Source: Datnioides undecimradiatus (lineage: Eukaryota > Chordata > Actinopteri > Lobotiformes > Datnioididae). Taken from it: a stretch of 64,000 nt of DNA. This document shows positions 1-12,908 of the stretch, one piece after another. Position 1 is the stretch's first letter. Every line of letters starts with the position of its first letter. Where the stretch lies: contig WARS01000033.1 in assembly GCA_008933995.1 (NCBI GenBank), forward strand, positions 7,309,787 through 7,373,786, given 5' to 3'. The position numbers were made by a program, and so were the translations under genes. The notes beneath the pieces were generated by a model. The model ran no database searches and was not told where the DNA came from. It worked only from the letters and a program-made list of their open reading frames with translations.

Positions 1-3000
1 CATGCTGGGATATGATCCAGCCTCCTCAGAAGGAATATACAGGTACAGAAAATCCCTGATAAACAACTGGAAAATAAATGTATGGCTTGCTTTTTTTGAT
101 CCTTAGTCCTAAGTCCTGAGTCACTGGTAACAGCAGCTTACCATATTATTGTAGCAAAACTGTTTACAATTGTGCAGACAAATCTATAAATGCATACATA
201 CATCTGCAAATGTGTAAACTGATCTGTAAATGCATGTCGAGATCTGCAAATGTGCGTGTCTGCGTGCCTCAATAGCTATACAGTCTACATACCACCAGGC
301 AGCGATAGCACCTAGTGATTTTAAGTGCGATATTGCTGTGCTGGGTAGGGTTGACATGGCAGCTGTAACAATGCAAGGTAGATAACGATGGTAGCTAACT
401 ATGGTTAACTACAACTCCCATGGTGTACTGCAACATGAAAATCCAATTGCAGAGTTTTATAATTCTGTCACATGAGCCGCTAACTGTGGGCCACAGAGCA
501 CAGGCTACATGCATGAGTTTTATTGTCTCTCGAACACTGAAAACAAAGTAATAAGCTGCATGTAAGGTTGACCAACCAATAGCCTATCTTCAGACTCATA
601 GTTTGGCAGTCATGTCAAAAAATAAGGGTATGTTACATAAAATGAACCTATGTTTTTACCTGGGTCATGTTGGCAGTGTGTCAGTGACGCAGGTTCTGTC
701 TGATTGACAAACACAAATCTCCACACGCATTTGCAGATCTCCAAGCACATTTGCCGAACTCTGCCTCGGCAGAAGTGTAGCAAAGCTTACTTGGAAAACT
801 AAAGCCAACTGAGCGGTTTGCCTGAGTTGCAACTGATGACTTGTCTGTTTTTACTTGTAGCAAGGTACTGTAAATGTTTTTTCTACTGATCATACTGTTT
901 TGCTATTTTGCTGATTATCATGTCTGTTACTAACTGACTATGCAACAAAATAACTTTTTTTCATTTACTCTCTCTTCATATATTTAATAAATATTTAGCA
1001 CAGGTAATGCCTTAATCCTGTCCTAAATCTGTTCTGCTACTTCAACAGGCTTAGAGGAGGTGTCACTTCCTCCTGCTGGGACCAGATGAATCAACAGAGC
1101 TTTGGCCACAGATCGTGAGGTAACCTCCTAATCAGATATAAAGAGGTTAGAGAAGCACATTTGAATTCAGCACTGTCCCTTCATGCCTGCTGCTCTGAAA
1201 TGACCGAGAACTATGCCAGTGTGAGCCACTCATAATGAAATCTCTGCTGTACAAGACACGCCAGGTCCAGACTAAATTCTTGAAGGGTTGTTAAGTCATT
1301 TCAGCGATAGAGAATGGGTTATAGAGACTATAACACATATGTTAAGGCTTCAAGTTTAATTGTAGGTCATTTCAGCATTGTTACAGTCATTGCTGCAGCG
1401 TTAAACTGTGATACATTAAGAGGTTTGCAGATGTTTTCAGTGAGGAAATTTATATAAAAACACATTATCTAATTTGCAGTGCAAGTGTCAAATGTGATAT
1501 TTCACATTATCAGATTTACACATCATTATATTACCAGGTGCAGCAGGTGCTAGCAGATCCTTAATGTATCTGCAGGGATATGAATTGGTGTCAGGCCCAT
1601 GCTGTTAATTTAGGAATCTGAGAGACTTTTCTTTACACATTGCAGTCACAGCTGTGAATGGGTCTGGACTGAAGCTGGTGGGTGAAGTGTATCCGGTGCT
1701 GGCAGGGGAAGACAAGTGGACAAATGTGTCAAGTAGTAATATTTGTAGCAATACTAAGAAGACGAGCTGTGATTCTTCTGTAAAACACACATTTCAGATG
1801 TTACAGTGCAAATGCACAGCTCAAATGTAGCTATGATAGGGGAAGCCGGGTAATGTTTTACCACTGCTTAGTTGTAGCTCCTCTAATCATGAGGAGGCCT
1901 GGGTGATCAGAGGTGTAGATGCAGAGGTTTTGTATGGGGTGGGCCAGCTTGAGAGACCCTAGGCCAGGGCTTTTTTCCAAGGCTGCAAGTGGGCACAGGC
2001 CATCAAAGTGCCGGCTGGTTAGCATACGGTTTGTGCCAAGTTGCTGTTTGGCAACAGTTGCTGATGTCTTTGTTGAGCTAAAACAGCATCTATGGGAATC
2101 TTTTATATGGCTTTTAAACAGGGGCTCGAAAATGATTTGGTAAAATGTGATGGTACAGACACAGAGTGCAGACCGCAGGCCAGCAGGCTCAGTAGCTGTG
2201 GCTCAAAAAAGCAGCAGAAAAAACCCCACAAAAGGTCTTTGTGATGGCCAGAGGAGATAACTGCACAATGAAATATGTGAAAAAATAAATCCAGGTCTCT
2301 GCTTGCTGCTTTTCCCTGCAGCCATGGCAGCTAAAATTTCTTAAACTGCTAAAATTAGTTTGTAACTGGTGGCTCCATTCTTCTTTGTGATTTCACGCAA
2401 TGAGACGATCATTTCTGGTCAGCATGACATCCACGTCAATCATCTGCTCTCCTTGTGAAGAGCGGAAAGTGGATTTTTCTGAGCTAAGGCAGATTTGCCA
2501 GAAATAACATGATACAGTCACTGTGTTAGTGCCTGTAAGTGCGTGCATGTGTGTGTGTGTGTGTGTACATATTTTAGAATACTCTTAACTGAAATCAACT
2601 TAAAGACAGAACAAATGTGACAAAACTGATCGAAATGCATTTTAAAAAATAAATTCGGCATCAGATTTTCGTCAAAAAAATTATATAAGAAGCATCTTTA
2701 ATAAAAACATAAAAAGTTATTGTTTCAATCTTTGTTAAAACTGTGTGTGTGATATAAATGTCCATTATTTTGGCCTCTTATTATCTGTGATGGACATTTA
2801 TCATCAGCTACAAATAAATATGCTCACATTATAATGCATCAGCAATAATAATCAAATACTATAATAAATAATAATATAACTCATTATCTTGGTCAGCAAT
2901 GGTTCACACCACCCCAGTGCTGCTCATTATGGTGCATAATACATAGTCTTACTTTTAGTAAATTTTGGTAATAGAATTTTTGTCTCTTTACCTAAGTAAA

Positions 3001-3060
3001 TGTTTAGAGGCTGAACTAAATATTATTAGTAGTAGTGGATAAGAGGAGAGAAAACTTATA
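1..3060. other. intergenic DNA, no gene recognised
   Basis: No open frame here resembles a known protein and the frames are all short. The stretch is AT-rich. It contains an imperfect inverted repeat (about 180-262 against 713-765) and a short GT microsatellite near 2546-2566. Nothing else could be supported. Confidence 0.6.
180..770. repeat. imperfect inverted repeat, possible non-autonomous DNA element
   Basis: The left part (about 180-262) has several loose copies of a short unit containing ATCTGCAAATG. The same unit appears in reverse complement at 713-765 (GCATTTGCAGATCTCCAAG). The best arm match is around GAGATCTGCAAATG, at 239-252 on the left and reversed at 728-741 on the right. The arms are about 450 bp apart. 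This could be the terminal or subterminal repeats of an old MITE, but I did not find clean ends or a target duplication. Confidence 0.3.
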
Positions 3061-3064
3061 AGGG

Positions 3065-3776
3065 AGTCTACTGAGAGACAGGAACTACTACAGGAACTAC
3101 TTTCTGGCAGGTACTGATGAATCCTTGCAACCATGTCTTGTATTCTGGACATGTGGCAAAAAAACATCCAAGCCTGTCTGAATTATGCCAAAAGATGCAT
3201 TCAGGTACCCCAAACCATGCGGGAAAATGTGCTTTGGTCTGATGAGACAAAGGTTGAACACTTTGTCTTTCTTCTACAACATTTGTATTGTGCAAAGTCA
3301 GTACAGCTTATCCTAACATCGTACTGTCTATAAAGCACGGTGGTGGTAGAATCAGGCTTTGGGGCATCCTCTCCACAGCTCGGTCAGGGGCTCTTTTAAG
3401 ATAGAAGGATAATGAATAGTTTCAAATATCAAAACAATTATGGTACAAAACCTGCTGTCACAGAAGAGTGGGGTAAAATACAAAGTCTAAATGTGCAAAG
3501 GTAAGATACTTAGCTGTGAAGTCTTGCTGCTGTGATAAATTAAAAAACGACTAAATGAACAGAGTACTATTCGCGTGGGGTGTGCAGACTCAGGGTGTAT
3601 GAGGATTATTATTATTATTATTATTATTATTTAAAATGTTCCTAATATTAACTTTGATATAAGATCATATGGCAGATAAAACAAAGCTGACATTTAAACT
3701 GTTGTTTTTTCTGTCTTTACATTTCAAACACATGCAAATTTCATAAGGGTGTGTAGACTTTTTATATCTACTGTAC
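3065..3776 (+). mobile_element. Tc1/mariner-like DNA transposon relic
   Basis: Reading + strand, 3150-3270 encodes fragments typical of a fish Tc1-type transposase DDE domain, including NYAKRC and ENVLWSDETKVE. A frame-shifted KHGGG..LWG segment follows at about 3335-3368. The end at 3747-3775 (GGGTGTGTAGACTTTTTATA and onward to CTGTA) matches the terminal inverted repeat I know from fish Tc1 elements. The matching 5' terminal repeat was not found. The coding part is frame-shifted and internally deleted and an (ATT)n run lies inside at about 3607-3632, so this is a dead copy. Confidence 0.72.
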
Positions 3777-3930
3777 ATTAGTATCAGGCATACTAGTGAT
3801 GAAGTGAATACTCAGATCATTCAGTTGTGCACTAATAAGCATCATTAGAAAAATAAACAAAGTATCAAAAGTAAAAGTACTCTTAATGCAAAAGTACTCA
3901 TAATCCTGTATTAAACTATTAGCCTATATG
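3777..3930 (+). repeat. relic of the GTGGAAGAAGTACTC-type fish repeat (5' part)
   Basis: The segment has AATACTCAGATCATT, AAAAGTAAAAGTACTC and AAAAGTACTCATAATCC. These resemble a very common interspersed repeat of percomorph fish whose copies begin GTGGAAGAAGTACTCAGAT and carry repeated AAGTACTC words. It abuts the Tc1 relic end. Assignment is from memory of the repeat; copy number was not measured. Confidence 0.45.
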
Positions 3931-4380
3931 ATATAATATGCTTCTGTAGATGTTTGAAGTGAAGCAAATTTGAAAATGACTATAGTTGTGTTTGTATAAT
4001 CTATAATCACTAGTCACACTGTGTATCATAACATATCTTGAGTACCTACAGATGCTAAACAACTGTAATCATGATATGTAATTAAAATACAAGTAGGTCA
4101 TATGTTTACTCCAGTAAATATAGGGTTTATAAATGAGCTTATCTTTAGTATATTTTATTAAATGGAATCGTGCAAACAAATGTGTTAATAATGTAAAGTG
4201 CCACCTCATTCTTTATTTTTCTTTCTCTTCTCTCTTTCATTCTTTTTTTTATTTTTTATTTTTGTCGGTTCAACAACCCCCCATCACCACTACCTTACCC
4301 TTTCTTCTTCTTCTTCCCTCTCCACCAGCCCTCACGTGCTGCGTGCTCGCCCCTGAGCCCCTTCATCTCGTGTGTTTCGC

Positions 4381-4780
4381 CATTGGTCTGGGATGATGTC
4401 ATCCACAGTGAAGACAATAGAGCCCACCTCCCCCGTCAGTGTCTCCTCACACACGCATCGCAGCCCAGAGTGACACACGCTCAGACGTGACGCCAGCTGA
4501 GTTAGCCAAGCACTCCCGATGACATTTATTTATTCATCAGTGCATGTGAAAGTCCGGCAGAGCTGTGTAGCCTCCAGCCACACCAGGTCTATTTTTTCAA
4601 CCTTTGTTTTTTTTTTTATTTTTTTAAAAATACATGAAGAAACGAGCAGGCAGGGGAGGTGTTACACATCTGGATCATACCAACGCATCGGGTCGTGCTG
4701 CTCGGGCCACTACAGACATGAGGATCTCTCACTCCGCTGCGCATTAATAATGAACACACCACAGGACTGCCGCTGTTGAT
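4381..4780 (+). promoter_or_regulatory. dusp10: dusp10-like promoter and probable non-coding exon 1
   Basis: A GC-richer patch stands out from AT-rich flanks. It has an inverted CCAAT box (ATTGG near 4382), a CRE-like TGATGTCA near 4394 and a GTGACGCCA word near 4487. A strong 5' splice site (TTGAT|GTAAGTGATG) lies at 4780/4781. It would splice to the acceptor at 16884, just before the start codon of the phosphatase. The exact transcription start cannot be read from sequence. No long conserved frame was seen, so the exon is called 5' UTR. The link to the downstream gene is inference from position, strand and splice signals. Confidence 0.5.
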
Positions 4781-5280
4781 GTAAGTGATGTTTCTTTTCG
4801 GTAACGTTACTTAATGTTGTGGTCGGTCCTGTCGGCCTGTCGCCTGTGAGTCCCCCGTCAGCGGGCTGGCTTCAGTGCAGCGGCTGTCACAGCACTACGT
4901 GTCGGTCAGGTTCAGCTTACAACACAGAACAGTCGCCTGGATGCGTCCTGTGTTTTTCATTGTACATATTAAAACCGTGCAGTGCATCCTCGTGTTATTC
5001 ACCTCTGCCAGAAGGAGGTCAGCAATTATGATTGTGGCCATAATAAGCGGCGGCGTGCGTTATTTAGGGAGATGGATAACTGCAGCTGGGAGAAAGAGCC
5101 AAGTGCAGAATAGCAGATGAACCCTAATGATGCGTTTCAACACTTGATCAGAATGAGTTAGTGAAGGTGCAGGCCTGCTGGCTCGGGCCCTGTCGCCCAC
5201 ATCAGCTTTACTTCTCGTCATGGTAAAGGTTCAAAGAATGTGCAGCGAAGATGCCATTAAAAATACTGAGAAAATTAGGC

Positions 5281-5297
5281 AGTGCGCCATCTAGCGA
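5281..5297 (-). promoter_or_regulatory. CTCF-like motif
   Basis: On the minus strand the sequence reads TCGCTAGATGGCGCACT, close to the vertebrate CTCF core (CCRSTAGRKGGCRC type). Motif match by eye only. Confidence 0.3.
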
Positions 5298-8200
5298 CTG
5301 CGTAAACAGGAACTAATGGATTTTCCATGACCGGCCTGCAGAGCAGCTCATATAAACAACAATGCAGAGGAAGAATGTAAATATTAATACCTGGCTTCCT
5401 TCTGCTGGTGGTGATGCTGAGGAGACGCAACAAGGAGCTGTTACAGGAGAGATGTGCAGCATGCTGGGCATATGTTAAATAGCAACAGCCAGTGATTTAT
5501 TGACATGCATTTCATACACAAGCCTGTGGGCTCTGTCTTCAGCATCGGTTGTGCAGAAAACCTGCAGAAACAAAAGGTAGCAAAGTAAAAGGATGGGCCT
5601 GCCATTGCTGACAACACTGCACAGATGAAGGGGTGCACACACACACACACAGACACACACATATTTACATGTGTTGTTTAATTTATGGCCGCTTATTTGG
5701 ATGGCTCTATTTTGAAATTTGAGGTTGAAAGTAACTCCATTTATTCTATTAAAAAGCAGAACATTAACCAAACATTAACTGTGGTTAGACCTTGTTCAGT
5801 CTGAGGCAGGTAGTTTATACTGTATAGAGGCAACACACAGAATCACTGCAGTGCATTTGCAGTAAAGAAAGGCCATGCAAATTATTATGAAACCTAAACC
5901 TGCATTTAGTATTATTTTAATATTAATCTGGCTCTGAAACAAGTCAGTGTGATGTAGTGATGACCACATTGAAACAACTCGTCCAACTCTGCAGCTCCCA
6001 CTTTGATGCTGCTTTTAGTTCATATGTTGGTTTCCTGGCCTGAACTACACCGTCTGTGGAGCTGACCTAATGCTTTCATCCAAACCCTGCATATAAAGCC
6101 ATGGGCAGCCATTACCGGTGATGGTGTAATGTTTCAACGGAACAATAATAAAATTGACTTTGAATTTCTCTGGAACTATCCGGTGTATCATCAGATCTGA
6201 CAATGACTGCAAAGATAAAATTTCAAAACCCACTAAACTGATCAACTCTGCAGCAATCTGTTTACTATGAAACAAAGTGACTGCTCTGCCAGGGGAAATG
6301 ATTCATCCTGAAAATATGTATGAGATATTTGTGAAACATGTTTAGGACATACACAGCTGTGCGACATTACTTTGAGATTACCATCAAGACAGGCCAAGGT
6401 CAAACACAGAGCCAAAGACTTTACCAAAATGACATGAAGCACGGCAGCTCAATTGATCTCCGCACAATAAGAAAGATCCCGGTCTTCTCTGTGAAGAGTT
6501 TACATTAGGACTGCAACTGACTTGTCTGCAAACTATTTATGCATTGTTCAATTACTGACTTTTGTTTGGTTAATAAAACTTAAGAAAATTATGAGAAATG
6601 ATGTCTCGAGGTCACATTTTTAAGGCCCAGGTGACGTCTTCAAATGGCCTTTTTTTGCCCAGCCAAAGGTGGGAAGACTAGAAACCCTAAGCCGCGTACA
6701 GGTGTGACTGTTGATATATTAGAGCTGTGATGGACTGGTGACACATCGGGGTTCTGCTGTTTAGGAAAAGAGTGATACTTGTCATTCATTTTAAAATTTA
6801 CAATATGAGTTTGAAAGTCGCTGTTTCACTATTTCACAGTGTTAATTTGGGCGTCATCTTCATAAAGAAATGCAGATTAATCTCTTATCTGGTGAACATA
6901 AGAGACACCTGTCTCATATCACTTTATTGTGCAGTTTTAACCAGATAGAATAATTTAAATGTAATTTTGTTTGACAAATAAAATTAAACTGCTAAATAAA
7001 GTTTCAGTTAATTTAACGAGTTAACTCAGAGCAATTGCTTTGAAACTGAACTGAAATTAGATGTAAAAATGTCTGAACAAGGGTTTCTTACATTGCAAAG
7101 TCTGGCTTTCGGTGGCTCCAGACAAGACTGTGTACTCCAAGCGTAACCTGGATCACTCCCACCATTAATAATGATCATTTCATTAAGGGTCCTGTCTTCT
7201 GAATGTTGATGCTTCAGGCCGGCCGTGACGCTGAGGGAGATGCTGCGACAGCCTCAGGGCGCCTTGTGTTGTTGTTTTCATGCACACTCATACTTTCTCA
7301 GAGGTTTTCTTCGCAGATATGGAGATGGTCTGGAATAAATTAGAAATAAGAGAAACAGACTGTTGTTACCACACTGAAACTAACAGATGTTGCTGTATTT
7401 TTATTTTTATTTTTTTTTAAGTTGAGCAACCCTCTGTCAAATAGAATAGCATTAGAGCACTTTTGAGGTTATTTCCTGAGGGGGAAAGCCTGCAGGGGAC
7501 AAAATGTTATGGGGACTCCCTGGGCCTGTAATAAACACTGGGAAAGCCTGGACCTGTTCTTGCTTGATTCAGCAAGTTCCTGTGTATCTACGTGACTTCT
7601 TTCCAAACAGTAACCTCTTCCCTGGTTCAGATCTCACTCTGAAACAAACACAAAACCAACTCGTTCATTTGGTGCCTTTAGCAATTAATCTGACTCACAG
7701 CGCTTTTCACACCATGTCTATATTTTTCCATTTGTATGCAAGATCCGGCTTGTCAGAAAGTCACAGTTGGGATGACATTCAGTGGACAGAAATGCATTGG
7801 CACAAGCGTCAGACTACAGTTTAGCGCTGTTCAGATGTGGGATTTCCAGTGTCAGCTGATTGACAGTTCCTTTGAAATGACCGACCATGACAGTGTGCTT
7901 TTTAAACAGATAAGTCTTCAAAGAGTTTAAAATATTTCCGAAGCGTATTACTCTTCTTCTTATCTTTGTGTGACAGAGGGCTCAAATCCCAGCCAACTGC
8001 AAAAACCTTTTCTCTGAGCTGCTTTTGTCAGGTTCTATTCTTAGTGCTCTATTTTAGGATTGTCACTTTTGGATTGTATATTCAAATTGGAGGTCAAACT
8101 GTCTTATTCTTTTTACCCTTACCTTGTGCCTTACCACATGAGCTGATGTCAGCCTAAGTTTTTTAACGATTTATCGAGATCATCGTGCTCGTTGACATTA

Positions 8201-8558
8201 TGCAGAGGTGCAGCGTGATTAGCATCCCTTTGCACCTTGATTAAAATATTTGATTTATCGATATGTCTTAATGAGGACGTAGCCAAGAACTCTGAGCCAG
8301 CCAGAAAAAAACACCCTACAGCAAAAAGTGCCATTTTACTCTTGTAAAATATTAAAATACATGTTGAGATATGTTGAGATTGTGATGACTCTATGTCCTA
8401 AAAGTCAAGTGTTTGTCCTCAGTTTGACTGAATAGTGGAGAGAAGACGAGATGGCTGAATGTCCCCTCACGCTGCCCTCTGATTGGCCAGTTTGTGCAGT
8501 TGCTTCCATCACTTTCTATCTGCTGACTGTTGAGATTAGGTGATGTAATTATTTTTGA

Positions 8559-8584
8559 CCCCCCCCACCCCCACCCCCACCCCC
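8559..8584. repeat. C-rich tract with CACCCCC repeats (G4 potential on minus strand)
   Basis: A run of cytosines is followed by repeated ACCCCC units. The minus strand has at least four runs of four or more G separated by single T, which fits the G-quadruplex consensus, and the plus strand fits an i-motif. It lies in the proposed dusp10 intron 1. Confidence 0.7.
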
Positions 8585-8773
8585 TTTAGTAGCCTCTAGT
8601 GGCGTGAGCTGTGGTGAGCAGATTACAGCAAAATGCACATTTAGCATTACGCTAACACAGATTAGCAGTAAACACAAAGATGCGTTTGTAAGTAATTTAG
8701 GATTATTTCAGTGTTGTGAGTCAATCTGAATCTATCAGTTTAATCATGATACAAATCAACACAAGACTCATCC

Positions 8774-8827
8774 CAGTGTGTTTTGTCAACAGTGCCATGA
8801 TAATGGCACTGTCGACAAAACACACTG
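8774..8827. repeat. near-perfect hairpin: 25-bp arms, 4-base loop
   Basis: The arm 8774-8798 starts CAGTGTGTTTTGTC. It is the reverse complement of 8803-8827 except for one position. The loop is GATA at 8799-8802. Pairing stops abruptly outside the arms. Whether it is a MITE remnant or a recent inverted duplication cannot be decided here. Confidence 0.85.
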
Positions 8828-11800
8828 AGTCACAACCAAGTCATCACAAACAGTGGGATTTTAAGTTGCAAGTCATTTTCCTTTGTCCCATATCCAGCTT
8901 ACATCATAGGATGTGTAATTTAAGCCTGATCAGAGCGTGAGTCATGATGACTGAAGTCCACATTAGCTGTCACATTAGCCCTTTGTTTTCCAACATTGTC
9001 CCACTCCACTTGCTGGGCGTAGCACTTAAAAACATGAAATACATGCTTCAGATTCAAACAATATAGCATCATTTATACTATTTAAATGGATCTGAGGGCA
9101 CAGCTGGTTTAAATAATCGGTGAGCTGCTGTGTGAATACAACAGATTAATTATTTAATCTGTATTTAGATAAAGCTGGTGACACAATGACTCACATTAAC
9201 ATGCTGTTTACTATGCTCTTGCTTGTTGGGAACTGAACGACTCATGTTATAGAGGGTTTGGGGTTCAATATCTCATCAAAAAGTGATTTTCGCCCAGTTT
9301 GGCGAGCGGCCATCTGTACAGGGTGCTTTAGTAGTCATTATCATTCATATCATATTTGTGATAGGCAGCAAACGCTTCGCTCTCTGCTGCTCCTGCCTGT
9401 CTACAACCTATTCTGCTGCAGTTACAACTAACATTTCCACCCTGGTGGATGATAAAGGGGAGACTCTACATGCTGCTGTGACACCAGTGTCAAGGCGCAC
9501 TGCACTACTGTGCAGAGGATTTGTATTTCTTTAAAGTAGACTTAAACCTCAGTTTGGTGCTAAATTAATTTCTCCCCACAAAGCAAATGTATTTTCAGTG
9601 TTTGCCTCATTTAAACTGAATGCCAAATCAGGTTCCACTGTGTAAACCCTGATCTACTTGATTTATTTATTTATTTATTTGCTTCTCTGCTGATTTGTGA
9701 ATTAGCTTGTTCGCTGGAAAGTCTCTCTTTTCATTCATGAGAACAACATTCGCTTATTATTGAGGCTCTTTTACTCCCGTCGTAGAATATGTAACAAGTG
9801 ACCACAGACTTTGCAGTCCCTGCTTCTTCATGTAGATTCAGAGAACACAAAGGGAGCAATTTACATCTATAGTTCCTCATTGTCAATCAAAAGGTCAGAT
9901 TAAACAGTTATGAAAAAATTGACTAAGGTAGTTCACGTACACACACGTCATAAATAATCATATTCTAGCATTTGATTGCAGAATTGTGCACATGCAGTCA
10001 GACAAAGAAGGCTGATTGTAACCCACTGGCCTCGCAGTGAGGGGCAAACGGCTGGAGGTTCACAGGTCCCTTGTCCTCACATAGTTTACCGGGCCTCAGT
10101 CTATTGCATAGATGATGTAGTTTATTTCTGTTGTCTGCTGTGTTTCATGTGTAAGGATGAGTCCATTTACGTGTTACTGTTATTAAAACTCTAAAGGATA
10201 GTTGATGGTGTGTGAAGGTTACGACTATTTATGGCTATTTATGGTCCAGTAGCAGCGACTTTCTGACATAAGCATGAAGACACCAGCCAGTCAGTGGAGA
10301 CATCAGACAGACACTGCACCTGGCTTACACATGCAGTCAGTCTCCTCAAACTAGTCCTTTAATATCGTATCTAGTCCTTGTGTAGCTTCATGTGTTAGCA
10401 GTAGCAGAACTGCATCGCTCTGACATTGTGTAATTGCATTATTTAGCCCATCTTGCAGTGTAAGAAGGAAGTTGATTGATTTTCAGTCACATCGGCAGCT
10501 CAGCAGCAAACCTCCTGAGTCTGTGTGCGGACGCAGAACCTCCTGTAGGATCTGTGGCACCGACTGTTTGACTCTCAGTGCTGTTAGGTATATAATTCTG
10601 AACATCCAAGTGCCTTTCTCCTTTGCGCTTAGCGCCCATAGCCCTCGCCGTCCATCTGTCAGTTTGGTTATGTGTGAGGACGGGCGTATAAAGGGAGAAG
10701 AGGACCGCCTCCTGTCATTTTGTGCCAACTCCGAGCTAAACACAAGCAAAAATGTGGAGCTGTGGATTGTCCTCTGACAGAAACGGCCTGCTCATCAGCC
10801 TCTGGACACAAGTGACTCAGATGACTAATTTTCCTGCTATCCACTGTTTGTGAAGCCTTTTTAAAATGCGATGGGAAAAAGTCTTTTTCATGCAGAAGTG
10901 GAAGAGAATCTCGAGCAGCTTTACGAGGCAGTAATTTAGCAGCACGTTGTCACACTGTGGCTTTTTTTTTTTTCTCTGGTGTTGTCCACTCTGCTGCGAG
11001 GGTGTTTGGCTGTCAGGTGTCTTTTGATGAAGGAGCCGCATAGAGCCGGGGCGGAGAGGGGGAGAGATCAATCTTGCGCGACCAAACAGCCATCTGTTCC
11101 CAAAAACACCAGCCCTCTCAACAGCTTGTCTCCCAAAAAACGCTCACTGCATCAACTCTGCAGCTGGAGACGCACTCGCCATGCAGCCTAAACCTCCTCT
11201 CTGACATACTCTGCCATCACTCATGCACTGTCAGCATGTCCTGTATCATTTCAAGAACCTCAGTATACAGAGTTCTCCTCCTGTTCTCCTTTCAGGCAAA
11301 ATGAATGACTCCAACTCTAACTAAAGTTCTGAAATATTACACAGTTTAGAGGTGCTAAGTGAGCAAACTGTAACTGTTAATCATATTGCCGGTTTTGCGC
11401 AGGTGTGTGGGAAAGAGTTAAGTCATCTGGAAAAACATTAGTATGTGTACCGCTCTCCTCTCTGTGGCTCATGCCTGTGACTGTAAAGCTGTTATCTCTA
11501 CTCTGCTGGTGGGGTAGCAGTGAGCCAAGGGAGGGCGTCATGATCTCCCCCGTAGGCTCATGCGGCTCTCACCAGCAGGAACTAAGTGGCACTCGCCTTC
11601 TACGTCTTCTTCTTTTGAAATATTTCTTTTTATCCGTTTGAGTTCTTATTTCGGCTCTTTACACTTTCATGTGCTCAAATTCTGAGGCGGCTAACGCGAT
11701 TGCAGAGCTTAGCATACATTCCTTAAATGTTAATACATACCCTAATCATGCGCATACATTTGCATTTGCCTCCCTGCTCCTTGATCTAACCCGCGACATT

Positions 11801-12599
11801 TGTTTATTCAGCCTAATATTAGCTAATAGTAGCTAAGACTGTCGAAAAGTCCATATAGGATGCTCAGCTCTGCTTCAGTTCTCCTGAGAGGGCCTCATAA
11901 CTTATTCACACTTTACGGTCAGCCTCTGAAGTCATACAGTCTATGCTGAGTAGATATATTATGCAGTCTCATATACAGATATAAGTTGTGCACTTGGGAC
12001 TAGCTGTGATTCCTATAAACAAAGGGATGAGCAATCTCTCTTGTATCATAAATACGTGTAGGAGGTTGTTATTGTAACAACATAGCCTGGCTCAGGTTTA
12101 CAGGAATAGTACACATTTACACAGTTATACATTACAGATTGTCTGATGCCTGCACATCCAAAAGACAGCGGTTTTGGCAGAGATTGAGCAGAGGTTCTAT
12201 TTTTTTAAAGATTTATTAGGCGGCAATGAGATTGTTCCTTTTGTCCATTTGTCTGTTGTGTTTTTTTCTCATCAGAGCTGTCAGATTGGCTGCCACCTCA
12301 GATCTGGGATCTGGCAATTGAGGCTATTAACAAGGGGACAATAATGAGAAACTGTCAAATCACCAAAAAAAAAAAAAAAAAAAAATAGCCAAGTTTTTTT
12401 GATCAGGCAAGCAACAGATTCCTCATTTGACAAGTGTCAAACAATTCTATACGCTTTGTACATTTTGTACTGTTTGGTTGTTCCAAGTTGAAGCAGATTG
12501 AGGCGACTCATTTCTGAAAGGCAGCCGCTGCAAACACACACACACGGCAGCACTCTGCATGTGCCGTATGTTGGCAGAGCAAGTAGCTCGCAGGCTTTT

Positions 12600-12775
12600 A
12601 TCAGACTCCATTAGTGTGTTTGAAAGACAGATTAATTAGGACCAACCAAGTGGAGTGATTTCACATAAACACAGTTAATTAAACACAATTTCAATTTACC
12701 TCCTAATCAGTTTGCAGACAATTTAATAGGGTCTAGGTAAATCCTGTTGCTAACTGCAATTTGGCAGCAGTCCGA
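12600..12775. promoter_or_regulatory. homeodomain-site-rich candidate enhancer
   Basis: The stretch holds ATTAATTAGG, GTTAATTAAAC and CCTAATCAG together with CAATTT and TAATAG words, a density of homeodomain-like sites above the surrounding intron. It contains no repeat I recognise. Conservation, which would be decisive, cannot be tested here. Confidence 0.2.
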
Positions 12776-12908
12776 CTCAGGTCCTGAGAATAAACCCACA
12801 GATTTGAGAGGACATTTGAAGTGTCAACAGTATTTGCCTCGTTCTGTCTAAAGGTTAATAGTCTTAAACCAAAAGCCCTGCAAAACCAGATCACTGATAC
12901 TGACACGA

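Noticed and set aside
8774-8827. Hairpin as a microRNA gene
   Set aside because: Loop of four bases and abrupt end of pairing do not fit a microRNA precursor.
10010-10080. tRNA-derived SINE head (GGAGGTTCACAGGTCCC looks like a B box)
   Set aside because: No matching A box, no clear tail or target duplication; only one short word matches.
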